NCBI RefSeq assembly: GCF_000820225.1
Contig: NZ_CDDK01000018.1
Location: 310,001-374,000 of the forward strand
From: Aeromonas veronii bv. veronii
Lineage (GTDB): Bacteria > Pseudomonadota > Gammaproteobacteria > Enterobacterales > Aeromonadaceae
DNA length: 64,000 bases
Direction of reading: 5' to 3'
Under the pieces are notes generated by a model that worked only from the letters and a program-made list of their open reading frames with translations, searched no databases and was not told where the DNA came from. The position numbers and the translations under genes were made by a program. Shown one piece after another: positions 1 through 7,898 of this stretch; position 1 is the stretch's first letter; each line of letters begins with the position of its first letter.

Positions 1-771
1 GCCAAAGGTACCCATATTGAGGGCCAGATTGCCGGCAAAGCGGCCCATCAGCACGCAGAACAGGCTCAAGGTGCGACGGCAATCGAGGCACTCACCCGCC
101 AGTGCGCGCTCGGTAATGTCTTTGGGGGCGAACGGCTCTGGCTCACGACCATCGGATTTCACCAGCCCGCGATAGAGATTGACCAGGCCCGGGCCGGAGA
201 GGAAACGCTCTGCCGAGACATGGCCCAATTCGCCTCGCATCACCTGCAGCACCGCATCTTCCTCTTCGGTGTTGGCAGCAAAATCCACATGACCACCTTC
301 ACCCGGCAGGCTCAGCCACTGCTCACCCGCCTTGACCAGATGGGCGACCCCAAGGCCGGTGCCCGCACCATAGATGGCGATGGGTTTGCCCGCTACCGGC
401 GCGGCGCCGCCAAGCTGGATGCGATCCGATTCAGCCAATACCGGCACAGCCATCGAGACCGCAGTAAAGTCGTTGATCACTTGCAGGCGTGCCAGCCCGA
501 GATTGCTCTGCATCTCGCTGATGGAGAACTCCCAGCTGTGGTTGGTCATGGCAACCCAGTCACCGTTGATGGGGCAGGCGATGGCGATGCAGGCTTCAGC
601 CACCTGTACCTTGTGTTCTTCCAGATAGAGGCGTACCACGGCTTCAAGGCTGGGATGGGCCAGACCTGAGTAGGTCTTTGCCTGAGAGATAGTTCCGGTG
701 GCCAGCTCACACAGGGCCAGACGCGCATTGGTGCCGCCGACATCGCCGACCAGCGCATGGGTATGCTGCAT
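1..771 (-). CDS. glk: glucokinase, 3' end missing (partial)
   Basis: Cytoplasmic ATP-dependent glucokinase that makes glucose-6-phosphate. The first 257 codons are present and the gene runs off the left edge. The translation begins [20 protein letters not shown], the phosphate-binding DxGGTN motif of ROK/hexokinase-fold sugar kinases. It continues with [21 protein letters not shown] and [11 protein letters not shown], and resembles the E. coli Glk family very closely as I remember it. The start at 771 is the only ATG before the DVGGTN motif and has GGAG a few bases upstream. It is divergent from hexR, and the shared intergenic region carries operator-like palindromes, so control by carbon source is likely. 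Confident. Confidence 0.95.
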   Translation of the reverse strand, partial: MQHTHALVGDVGGTNARLALCELATGTISQAKTYSGLAHPSLEAVVRLYLEEHKVQVAEACIAIACPINGDWVAMTNHSWEFSISEMQSNLGLARLQVINDFTAVSMAVPVLAESDRIQLGGAAPVAGKPIAIYGAGTGLGVAHLVKAGEQWLSLPGEGGHVDFAANTEEEDAVLQVMRGELGHVSAERFLSGPGLVNLYRGLVKSDGREPEPFAPKDITERALAGECLDCRRTLSLFCVLMGRFAGNLALNMGTFG

Positions 772-905
772 AACAACTCCTTCGTTACAGGATGGGGACG
801 ACTCTGGTGTCCCGAGATTATTGTTGGATTATGACGGCCCATTCTATCCGAGCTCAGGCTTGCTCACCCGCCGGATCGATACAAACGTGCGCCTGCTCAC
901 AGTGT

Positions 906-920
906 TGTTGCTTTGCAACA
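906..920. promoter_or_regulatory. perfect odd palindrome upstream of glk
   Basis: TGTTGC-TTT-GCAACA, six-base arms around a three-base centre, about 135 bases upstream of the glk start and two bases from the LacI-type site at 923-936. The binding protein is unknown. Confidence 0.45.
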
Positions 921-922
921 TT

Positions 923-936
923 TGTAAGCGCTTTCA
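923..936. promoter_or_regulatory. LacI-family-like operator upstream of glk
   Basis: TGTAAGCGCTTTCA fits the generic LacI/GalR-family operator pattern TGWAANCGNTTWCA with a central CG. Its place in the glk leader suggests that a sugar-responsive LacI-type repressor controls glucokinase. The regulator is not in this window. Confidence 0.5.
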
Positions 937-1008
937 TGGCTAGGTGACGTTTTGTAACGAAAAGTACGAAATAATTAGAGATGAGTCATACTTTGTATGG
1001 CAGGCGTT

Positions 1009-1037
1009 AGTTGCGATAACCGCTTGTCTTGTATAGT
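1009..1037 (+). promoter_or_regulatory. possible sigma70 promoter of hexR
   Basis: TTAGTT (1009-1014), a 17-base spacer and TATAGT (1032-1037). The -10 element is good and the -35 element weak. Transcription would begin near 1044, upstream of the HexR-like site at 1088-1102, which would allow autorepression. Confidence 0.35.
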
Positions 1038-1087
1038 CCTTAGCTTGAATGGAAACTTGCTTAGCCGTAGATTGAGTGCAAAGACAC

Positions 1088-1102
1088 TGAAGCTAAATTA
1101 CA
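1088..1102. promoter_or_regulatory. HexR-like operator before hexR
   Basis: TGAAGCTAAATTACA matches the HexR palindrome that I recall as TGTARTTTAAYTACA at most positions. It ends about 20 bases before the hexR start, a position suited to autorepression. A closer match lies before pykA (2031-2045). Confidence 0.5.
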
Positions 1103-1121
1103 AAAACGCCTGGTGGTGATG

Positions 1122-1976
1122 ATGAATACCCTTGATAAAATTACGAACAACTTGGAAAGTTTCAGTAAATCAGAACGCAAGGTTGCCGAGGTGATCCTGG
1201 CGTCTCCCCAGACCGCCATCCACTCCAGCATCGCTGCTCTGGCCAAGATGGCCGACGTCAGTGAACCGACCGTCAACCGCTTTTGCCGCCGTCTCGATAC
1301 CAAGGGCTTTCCTGATTTCAAACTCCATCTGGCCCAGAGCCTGGCCAATGGCACCCCTTACGTAAATCGTCATGTGGAAGCGGAAGATGGGCCCGATACC
1401 TACACCGCCAAGATTTTCGAATCCACCATGGCCTGTCTGGATGCCGCCAAAAACAGCCTGGATATCTCTGCCATCAACCGCTGCGTCGATATCCTGACCC
1501 AGTCCAAGAAGATCAGCTTCTTCGGCCTTGGCGCCTCCTCCGCCGTTGCCCGCGATGCCCAGAACAAATTCTTTCGCTTCAACATTCCGGTAGTGAGCTT
1601 TGACGATATCGTCATGATGCGCATGAGCTGCATCAACAGCAGCGAAGGGGATGTGGTGGTACTTATTTCCCACACCGGCCGCACCAAGGCGTTGGTCGAG
1701 ATCGCCGCGCTGGCCCGCGAGAACGACGCCACCGTGATCGGCATGACCGCCAAGGACTCCCCTCTGGCCCGCGAGTGCAATCTGGTGCTCTCCATGGATG
1801 TGCCGGAAGATACCGATGTCTATATGCCGATGGCATCCCGCATCGCCCAGCTGGCGCTGGTGGATGTGCTGGCGACCGGTTTTACCCTGCGCCGGGGGAT
1901 GAAATTTCGCGAAAATCTGAAGAAAGTAAAAGAGGGATTGCGCGAATCCCGCTTCGAAACCCCGCACTCTTCCTGA
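1122..1976 (+). CDS. hexR: HexR, RpiR-family transcriptional regulator of sugar catabolism
   Basis: DNA-binding regulator of Entner-Doudoroff and central sugar genes; the family responds to KDPG. The protein has 284 residues. An N-terminal RpiR helix-turn-helix (about residues 1-77) includes VSEPTVNRFCR, and a SIS sugar-phosphate-binding domain (about 105-270) includes FFGLGASSAVARDAQNKFFR and VVLISHTGRTK. Similarity to E. coli HexR is strong throughout, including the ending GFTLRRGMKFRENLKKVKE. The ATG at 1122 aligns with the family start (MNTLDKI); in-frame GTG and ATG codons just upstream (1113, 1116, 1119) are less likely. It lies between glk, which is divergent, and pykA, and HexR-like sites precede hexR and pykA. 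Confidence 0.93.
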   Translation: MNTLDKITNNLESFSKSERKVAEVILASPQTAIHSSIAALAKMADVSEPTVNRFCRRLDTKGFPDFKLHLAQSLANGTPYVNRHVEAEDGPDTYTAKIFESTMACLDAAKNSLDISAINRCVDILTQSKKISFFGLGASSAVARDAQNKFFRFNIPVVSFDDIVMMRMSCINSSEGDVVVLISHTGRTKALVEIAALARENDATVIGMTAKDSPLARECNLVLSMDVPEDTDVYMPMASRIAQLALVDVLATGFTLRRGMKFRENLKKVKEGLRESRFETPHSS

Positions 1977-1979
1977 ACC

Positions 1980-2001
1980 GTCGGGGGCTCTGGCCCCCGA
2001 C
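1980..2001 (+). terminator. hairpin after hexR
   Basis: Perfect nine-base stem GTCGGGGGC/GCCCCCGAC with loop TCTG, immediately after the hexR stop. The following T tract is poor, so termination may be partial. Confidence 0.5.
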
Positions 2002-2030
2002 TGTCTATGCCACCCGCCTTGGTGTAGTAT

Positions 2031-2045
2031 TGTAATTTAATAACA
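2031..2045. promoter_or_regulatory. HexR-like operator before pykA
   Basis: TGTAATTTAATAACA differs at one position from the HexR palindrome TGTARTTTAAYTACA as I recall it. It lies about 95 bases upstream of pykA. pyk genes are established HexR targets in gammaproteobacteria, so HexR control of the adjacent gene is a good inference. Confidence 0.65.
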
Positions 2046-2139
2046 AAAACCACCCAGATGGTTTGCAAACGGGTGCATCGAGCCATGGGCTTGATGGGGC
2101 AGAATCTCAAGTCATATCAACTTCATATTGGAGTCTTTC

Positions 2140-3579
2140 ATGCCTAGACGTACAAAGATTGTAACCACACTCGGTCCGGCTACCGACCGCGAAGGGATCC
2201 TCGAAGGGATCATCCGCGCCGGGGCCGACATGGTGCGGATGAATTTCTCTCACGGCACTGCTGAAGACCATATCCTGCGCGCCAATCAGGTGCGTGACAT
2301 TGCTGCCAAGCTCGGTCGTCATGTTGCCATCATGGGGGATCTGCAAGGCCCGAAAATCCGTGTTTCCACTTTCAAGGATGGCAAAATCTATCTGGCCATC
2401 GGTGACAAGTTCATTCTCGACGCGGCACTCGGCAAGGGTGAAGGTTGTCAGGAGCAGGTCGGTATCGACTACAAGAGCCTGCCAGACGATGTGGTGCAGG
2501 GCGACATCCTGCTGCTGGACGATGGCCGTGTGCAGCTGAAGGTCGAGCAGGTTGAAGGCACCCGCATTCATACCACGGTGACCGTGGCCGGGCCGCTCTC
2601 CAACAACAAGGGTATCAACAAGAAAGGGGGCGGTCTCTCCGCTCCGGCCCTGACCGAGAAAGACAAAGAAGACATCAAGACTGCTGCCCGTATGAATGTG
2701 GACTATCTGGCGGTCTCCTTCCCCCGTTGTGGCGATGATCTGCGCTACGCCCGCGAGCTGGCCCGCGAAGCCGGTTCCAATGCCAAGATCGTGGCCAAGG
2801 TTGAGCGCGCCGAAACCGTCGCCACCGATGAGGCGATGGAAGACATCATCCTCGGTTCCGATGCTGTGATGGTCGCCCGTGGCGATCTGGGTGTCGAGAT
2901 CGGTGACCCCGAGCTGGTTGGCGTACAGAAGAAGCTGATCCGCCACTCCCGTCGTTTGAACCGTGTGGTGATCACCGCTACCCAGATGATGGAGTCGATG
3001 ATCAATGCGCCTCTGCCGACTCGTGCAGAGGTCATGGACGTGGCCAACGCCGTGCTGGATGGTACCGATGCGGTGATGCTCTCCGCTGAGACTGCTGCCG
3101 GTCAGTTCCCCATCGAGACCGTTACCTCCATGGCGAGCGTCTGTGTCGGTGCCGAGAAGCACCCGAGCCTGAACGTCTCCAACCACCGCATGAGCTACAC
3201 CTTCACTTCCGTTGAAGAAGCTGTAGCCATGTCCACCATGTATGCGGCCAACCACCTGGAAGGGGTGAAGGCGATCGTGGCACTGACCGAGTCCGGCACC
3301 ACGCCGCTGCTGATGTCCCGTATCAGCTCCGGTCTGCCGATCTTCGCCATGTCTCCCCACAACAAGACCCTGGCCTGGACCAATCTCTACCGTGGCGTCA
3401 CTCCGGTGATGTTTGACGGTGACGAGACCAAACCGGTCTACGAAGTGTGCCGCGACGCGCTGGCCGTGCTCAAGGATAAGGGGCTGCTGCAAAGCGGCGA
3501 CATGGTGCTGCTGACTCACGGTGACAAGATGGAAACCGTGGGTAGTACCAACACCTGCAAGGTGATGATGGTCGAATAA
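2140..3579 (+). CDS. pykA: pyruvate kinase II
   Basis: Converts phosphoenolpyruvate and ADP to pyruvate and ATP, the last step of glycolysis. The protein has 479 residues, normal for the PykA family. Visible motifs are [12 protein letters not shown] near the N-terminus, [19 protein letters not shown], the active-site segment around [19 protein letters not shown], and the pyruvate kinase signature TATQMMESM with [17 protein letters not shown]. It ends [13 protein letters not shown], the PykA-like rather than PykF-like tail. The ATG at 2140 is chosen because GGAG lies seven bases upstream; an in-frame ATG at 2128 overlaps that ribosome site. Probably controlled by HexR through the site at 2031. 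Confidence 0.96.
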   Translation: MPRRTKIVTTLGPATDREGILEGIIRAGADMVRMNFSHGTAEDHILRANQVRDIAAKLGRHVAIMGDLQGPKIRVSTFKDGKIYLAIGDKFILDAALGKGEGCQEQVGIDYKSLPDDVVQGDILLLDDGRVQLKVEQVEGTRIHTTVTVAGPLSNNKGINKKGGGLSAPALTEKDKEDIKTAARMNVDYLAVSFPRCGDDLRYARELAREAGSNAKIVAKVERAETVATDEAMEDIILGSDAVMVARGDLGVEIGDPELVGVQKKLIRHSRRLNRVVITATQMMESMINAPLPTRAEVMDVANAVLDGTDAVMLSAETAAGQFPIETVTSMASVCVGAEKHPSLNVSNHRMSYTFTSVEEAVAMSTMYAANHLEGVKAIVALTESGTTPLLMSRISSGLPIFAMSPHNKTLAWTNLYRGVTPVMFDGDETKPVYEVCRDALAVLKDKGLLQSGDMVLLTHGDKMETVGSTNTCKVMMVE

Positions 3580-3602
3580 GCCCGTCCGGTTTTACTGTGC
3601 TT

Positions 3603-3637
3603 AAAAAGGCTGCTCCTCTTTGATGAGCAGCCTTTTT
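3603..3637 (+). terminator. rho-independent terminator of pykA
   Basis: AAAAAGGCTGCTC and GAGCAGCCTTTTT form a 13-base perfect stem around a nine-base loop, ending in a T run 24 bases after pykA. Confidence 0.9.
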
Positions 3638-3792
3638 GTTAACCGCTATCGGGCTGTAGCGGGATAAACAGGACTCAATGATTGCTTAACCGGATTCCCC
3701 TTCCGATAATGCGGGAGTGATTTTCAGCGGGTAGCCTGTTGTAGGTGATCGTCCCAGGTAACCCAGACACTCGACAATACGGGAGTGAAAAA

Positions 3793-4578
3793 ATGAACAA
3801 GCGTAACTGGTTGCTGGCCTTGTCACTGAGTCTGGCCTTCTCACCCTGTTATGCCGACTGGGCCAAGCTCAAGGCCGCAGCGTCCGATCTGGGTGCGGCA
3901 GTGAGCGAGACCAGCAAGGAGGTGTGGCAGGATGTCAGTGATTTCTCCAAGAAGAGCTGGGCCTCCATCTCGGCCTGGGGAGAGGATGCCTTCAATACCG
4001 CCGGGGTCTGGACCGACAAGAGCATCGCCACCGGCAAGGAGTGGCTGAAGGCGGCCGACAAGGAGCTCAACGAGATGCTCAACCCCAAGACGGCGAAAGA
4101 GGCGAGGATCGCGCTCAATACCATGGCCGACACTGCGCTGATCCGGTTGTTCAACGAGCAGCCATCAGCCAAGTTGTTGTTTGACAAGGCTTATGGTTAT
4201 GCGGTATTCGATTCGCGCAAGTTCTCCCTGATGCTGCATACCAATCAGGGGGCCGGGGTGGCAGTCAATCGCAAAACCGGCAAGCACACCTATATGAAGA
4301 TGTTTGGCGCAGGTCTGGCGGCCGGGATTGGTGGCAAGTTCTATCAGCAGGTGATCCTGTTTGAAGACAAGGCCAGATTCGATGCCTTCGTGACCCAGGG
4401 GTGGGAAGCTACCTCCGAAGTGGGTGTGGTGGCCGGCAAGGAGAGCGCCGAGCTGACCGCCAAATACAATGGCGGCATGGCCATCTACCAGATTGGCGAG
4501 AAGGGCTTGCTGCTCGATGCCAATATCTCCGGCTCCAAGTACTGGATTGACAAGGACTTGACTGAAACGAGTCGCTAA
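3793..4578 (+). CDS. exported SYLF/YSC84-domain protein
   Basis: A 261-residue protein with an N-terminal signal peptide (MNKRNWLLALSLSLAFSPC, cleavage probably after CYA near residue 21). Residues 25-100 form a charged helical segment rich in Lys, Asp and Ser. The C-terminal part (about 115-255) resembles the YSC84/SYLF lipid-binding domain, with AYGYAVFDSRKFSLML, TGKHTYMKMFGAGLAAG and GMAIYQIGEKGLLLDANI. Bacterial members are usually exported and of unknown function; association with phosphoinositides is known for eukaryotic members. The start at 3793 has GGGAG eight bases upstream and begins exactly at the signal peptide. Single gene flanked by terminators. Confidence 0.8.
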   Translation: MNKRNWLLALSLSLAFSPCYADWAKLKAAASDLGAAVSETSKEVWQDVSDFSKKSWASISAWGEDAFNTAGVWTDKSIATGKEWLKAADKELNEMLNPKTAKEARIALNTMADTALIRLFNEQPSAKLLFDKAYGYAVFDSRKFSLMLHTNQGAGVAVNRKTGKHTYMKMFGAGLAAGIGGKFYQQVILFEDKARFDAFVTQGWEATSEVGVVAGKESAELTAKYNGGMAIYQIGEKGLLLDANISGSKYWIDKDLTETSR

Positions 4579-4597
4579 TCCTGTCGTGATCTCGCCA

Positions 4598-4623
4598 ACA
4601 GGCCCGCAGTGCGGGCCTGTTTG
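4598..4623 (+). terminator. terminator of the SYLF-protein gene
   Basis: ACAGGCCCGCA and TGCGGGCCTGT form an 11-base stem with almost no loop, followed by TTG. It lies between the plus-strand SYLF gene and the minus-strand amidohydrolase. Confidence 0.75.
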
Positions 4624-4634
4624 TTCTCTCGGTG

Positions 4635-6386
4635 TCAGTGGGTTGAATAGACCTGCTTGCCCTTGAACATGGTCCAGAGCACCTTGGTCTCCTTGAGCTC
4701 TTCGCTTGCTACCTGTTCCAGATTGCGATCCAGCAAGATCAGGTCAGCACTCTTGCCCGCGCTGATGGAGCCAATCTCCTTCTCCCGCCCAATCACCTTG
4801 GCGGCGTTGAGGGTATAGGCCTGCAAGATGGCCTGACGGCTGATCTGCTCGCTGGCGGGGGGCAGCAAGCCAAGCTCCCCTTGACGAGTGATCGCGGTAT
4901 ACATGGCGAGGAAAGGGTTGGGGCTGGAGACCGGCCAGTCACTGGCACCGGCAATAATGGCGCCGCTTTGCAGCAAGCTGCCTGCCGGATAGAGGCGGGC
5001 TAGCAGTGCCGGGGGCACTTTTCCATCAAGCAGCAGGGTGGTCGCCACGTTTTTCCCGGCCCACAAGAGTTGCATCGATGCGGCCACATTGAGCGGTTTG
5101 AAGCGGGCAATGCTGGCCGGGCTCACCACCTCCAGATGGGTGATGCTGTGCAGCAGGCGGTGATCCCGATTGTGGGCCCGGGCATAGGCGATGGCATCGA
5201 GGGATTCACGGACGGCCCGATCGCCGATGGCATGAAAGTGAGCGATAAGTTGATGGGCATCCGCGGTGCGGATCAGCTCGTTAAAACGCTGTTTGTCCAG
5301 ATCGTCCTTGCCGCTGTAACCGGGACGGTTGAGGTAGGGCTCGCTCAACTTGGCGGTCTGGGATGGATACTCGATGACACCATCTTGCAGGATCTTTATC
5401 CCCACCAGTTTAACGTCCGGGGCATCTTGAAACTGCTGTTGCAGCGCCAATACGTCATCAATGATGGCGGGTGATGCATGTATCCCCACCAGTGCCAGGG
5501 CGGACACATGTCCGGTCAGCTTGCCTTCCCGGGAGAGCATGCTGTACGCCGGCAGCAGGCCGGTATCGCGGCGATCCGGCTCGGCGTTGAAGATGGGGGC
5601 GAGGGGGCGAATGTTGCTGATAGGGTCCATCCAGGCGGTGATGCCCACCTGATTGAGCTGTTTGGCGGCGGTCATGATGGCACTGGCAATCGTCTCGTCG
5701 CTGACGGGGGGCAGCGCCTTGAGGATGGCATCCCAGCCGCCTTCCGAGGCAAAGCCATTGAGCTTGCCGGATGGGGTGAGGCCAAAATTGCCTTTCAGCG
5801 GAGCATAACGACCGGCAAGGGTGTCGGCATCAATGCCAGCCTTGCGCAGCATGGCCTGATTGGCCCAACCGGTGTGGGCATCCGAACCGGCCAGCACTAC
5901 GGGTATTTGCTGGTATTGCGGGCCATTGAACACCTGATCGAGCAGGGGAAGCTGATGCCAGTAGTCGAGGGAGACATTGCTGTATAGCTCTACATCGCCC
6001 TGTGTCAGGCGGGGGTCATCCTTGCTGCGGGTCAGAAATTGCTGCACCTGCTCAACCTCACTCATGGCGTCAGGAAAGTTAACCGTCATCCCCTGAAAAC
6101 CGGCAAATGCCGCATGAACATGGCTGTCGATGAGCCCTGGCATCAGGTACTTTCCTTTCAGATCAAGACGCTTGGCATGGCTGCCGAGGCGGGCGCTGAC
6201 CTCCTGATAGCTGCCGACTGCCACTATCTTTTTACCTTCAATGCCGACCGCTTCCGGGTGAGGGTTCGCCGGATCACCACTGTAGATGGTGCCGCCAAAG
6301 ATCAGCGTCTGGCTCTGTGACTGGGCATTGGCGGCAGCGGGAAGCGTCACCAGCAGGCTGGCGAGAAACAGCGTTTTGATATTCAT
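4635..6386 (-). CDS. exported amidohydrolase, YtcJ/Amidohydro_3 type
   Basis: A metal-dependent amidohydrolase of the YtcJ-like group; the substrate is not known. The protein has 583 residues with a signal peptide (MNIKTLFLASLLVTLPAAANA), so it acts outside the cytoplasm. Metal-binding signs are DSHVHAAF near residue 90, HFHAIGDRAV near residue 390 and the Asp in GASDWPVSSPNP near residue 490. The C-terminal composite-domain strands include GSISAGKSADLILLDRN. The start at 6386 has GGAG eight bases upstream; the ATG six bases further out is too close to that site. The AraC-type regulator at 6453-7373 lies just upstream on the same strand and may control or be co-transcribed with it. Confidence 0.85.
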   Translation of the reverse strand: MNIKTLFLASLLVTLPAAANAQSQSQTLIFGGTIYSGDPANPHPEAVGIEGKKIVAVGSYQEVSARLGSHAKRLDLKGKYLMPGLIDSHVHAAFAGFQGMTVNFPDAMSEVEQVQQFLTRSKDDPRLTQGDVELYSNVSLDYWHQLPLLDQVFNGPQYQQIPVVLAGSDAHTGWANQAMLRKAGIDADTLAGRYAPLKGNFGLTPSGKLNGFASEGGWDAILKALPPVSDETIASAIMTAAKQLNQVGITAWMDPISNIRPLAPIFNAEPDRRDTGLLPAYSMLSREGKLTGHVSALALVGIHASPAIIDDVLALQQQFQDAPDVKLVGIKILQDGVIEYPSQTAKLSEPYLNRPGYSGKDDLDKQRFNELIRTADAHQLIAHFHAIGDRAVRESLDAIAYARAHNRDHRLLHSITHLEVVSPASIARFKPLNVAASMQLLWAGKNVATTLLLDGKVPPALLARLYPAGSLLQSGAIIAGASDWPVSSPNPFLAMYTAITRQGELGLLPPASEQISRQAILQAYTLNAAKVIGREKEIGSISAGKSADLILLDRNLEQVASEELKETKVLWTMFKGKQVYSTH

Positions 6387-6452
6387 GGGCATGACTCCGT
6401 CGCTTCGGTGCCCGAAGGCACCGAAGTGGGTAAATGGAAATGAGGTATCGGC

Positions 6453-7340
6453 TTATCGGTTGATCAGCGGGATACAGATATCAAACACGTAATGATCCCG
6501 GTCGGAGTCCGTGCCTGCGTGGTATTGCTCGTAACACGGGCGATCGTCGCAGTTCAGCCCTTGGCTCACTACCCAGCGAAACGCCGTCTCCCAGCAGGCG
6601 ACCAGTTGATCGCCGCGAGCGATAAACTGACAAACCGCATAGGGGCCCGCGGCGATGGTCTGGGTGGTTAACTGGCGCCCAGCGAGGATCTCTGGCCCCA
6701 GCTCGATGCAGACGTCAGTACGGCAACGGGTCTCATCGGTGATATCGGGGATATCCCAATAGAGACTCAGGGTACCCGCTGGTGTCATCGCCTCGTCCGA
6801 GGCGAACAGCGCGAGCAAATCCCGATGAGCTTGCTCGCAGGTCTCTTTGCCATAGGGGCCCAGGCGGCGCATGTACGCCACGCGCCGGGCGGGCATCAGC
6901 CTGACGCTTGCCCCCTGCAACAGACCCGGGTGTTCGGTGACCGGGTGCATGACGAGGCCATCATAGGTGTCAAAGGGAAGGGGATCGTTTCCAATCTTGC
7001 TTTTCCAGTTTCCCCCCTGCTGCTGGCGGTATTCCGAGGGGCTCATGGCGAAGTGCAGGCGAAAGGCCTTGGCGAAATTCTGCGAGCTGGAGAACCCGGC
7101 GGCCAGTGCGAGGGTGGTGATATCGCTCTGGGGGGAGGCGAGCAAGCGACGGGCAGCGCGTTCCATACGCAGGCGCCGGGTAAATCCGGCAATGGTCTCG
7201 CCGACCATCGTCTTGAAAATACGGTGGAAGTGGAAGGTGGAGATGGCTGCCGCTGCTGCGACCTCATCCAGGCCCGGATTGTCATCCAGATGGTGGCTGA
7301 TGTAGTCCATCGCCTTGAACACGGGTTTGCGATAATCCAG
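6453..7340 (-). CDS. AraC-family regulator with GyrI-like effector domain
   Basis: Residues 1 to about 105 form two AraC helix-turn-helix motifs (ISTFHFHRIFKTMVGETIAG and ALAAGFSSSQNFAKAFRLHF). The C-terminal half (about 135-295) looks like a GyrI/SOUL-like small-molecule-binding domain, as in Rob- and SoxS-related sensors. The start is unusual. The frame is closed by TGA at 7374-7376 and contains no ATG before the conserved helices. The only codon with a proper ribosome site is CTG at 7340: AAGGAG at 7352-7347 with six bases between. It gives a protein starting M(L)DYRKP, as in relatives. A TTG at 7364 has no visible ribosome site. Its target and ligand are unknown; the downstream amidohydrolase is the obvious candidate. 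Confidence 0.82.
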   Translation of the reverse strand: MDYRKPVFKAMDYISHHLDDNPGLDEVAAAAAISTFHFHRIFKTMVGETIAGFTRRLRMERAARRLLASPQSDITTLALAAGFSSSQNFAKAFRLHFAMSPSEYRQQQGGNWKSKIGNDPLPFDTYDGLVMHPVTEHPGLLQGASVRLMPARRVAYMRRLGPYGKETCEQAHRDLLALFASDEAMTPAGTLSLYWDIPDITDETRCRTDVCIELGPEILAGRQLTTQTIAAGPYAVCQFIARGDQLVACWETAFRWVVSQGLNCDDRPCYEQYHAGTDSDRDHYVFDICIPLINR

Positions 7341-7461
7341 AGCGGACTCCTTGCCAGCCAGCAAAAGTGGGCGTCAGAGTCGGATTTAATCAGAGCCACC
7401 TGCCGTTGTCGAACCCGTCCGGCCTGGTCTGGCCACTCATCCGCATCGCGCTTTTAACGCA

Positions 7462-7479
7462 TTGGCACTCTAATTGCTT
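7462..7479 (+). promoter_or_regulatory. sigma54 -24/-12 promoter of fliE operon
   Basis: TTGGCACTCTAATTGCTT carries TGGCAC and TTGCT with exactly ten bases between the GG and GC dinucleotides. Predicted transcription starts near 7489, about 30 bases before fliE. This fits RpoN/FlrC control of middle flagellar genes in polar-flagellated gammaproteobacteria. Confidence 0.85.
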
Positions 7480-7518
7480 ATTGCATGCCAGCGTCAATGA
7501 TTTGTCTGGGGATGGAAA

Positions 7519-7836
7519 ATGGAAATTAGTGCAAGCAGCCTGATGCAAGAGATGCAGGCGCTCAAGATCGAAGCAGGCGCAACGCCGCTGGCACAACCCG
7601 GTCGTCAGGTAACCTCCGACTTTGGTCTGCTGCTGCAACAGGCGCTTGGCAACGTCAACGAACTGCAAGGCGCCGCCAATGATCTGCGTACCCGTTTCGA
7701 TATGGGTGACAAGTCGGTGGATCTGGCCGAGGTGATGATCGCGGGCCAAAAATCGTCCATCGCCTTTGAAGCCACGGTACAGGTGCGCAACAAGATGGTC
7801 GATGCCTACAAGACCATCATGAACATGCCGGTATAA
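7519..7836 (+). CDS. fliE: FliE, MS-ring to rod junction protein
   Basis: Flagellar basal-body protein joining the FliF MS ring to the rod. The 105 residues are normal for FliE. The C-terminal half is the conserved part: LAEVMIAGQKSSIAFEATVQ then VRNKMVDAYKTIMNMPV. It starts shortly after a sigma54 promoter and is the first gene of the long fli operon. Confidence 0.93.
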   Translation: MEISASSLMQEMQALKIEAGATPLAQPGRQVTSDFGLLLQQALGNVNELQGAANDLRTRFDMGDKSVDLAEVMIAGQKSSIAFEATVQVRNKMVDAYKTIMNMPV

Positions 7837-7898
7837 GCGACGCCAATAAACCATGACGACTGAACATCATGAACATGTCAGCAATAAGGACATAAATC

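Larger units (their letters stand above)
772..1121. other. glk-hexR divergent intergenic region
   Basis: About 350 bases without a convincing gene. It contains two adjacent palindromes nearer glk (906-920 and 923-936), a possible hexR promoter (1009-1037) and a HexR-like site just before hexR (1088-1102). No RNA gene is visible. Confidence 0.7.

Noticed and set aside
2107..3519. 470-residue minus-strand frame opposite pykA
   Set aside because: Same composition artefact; PykA on the plus strand is unmistakable.
7043..7399. Frameshift joining the 7399 GTG frame to the AraC regulator
   Set aside because: The upstream frame does not resemble AraC N-termini, and the regulator already has a full first helix with its own ribosome site.
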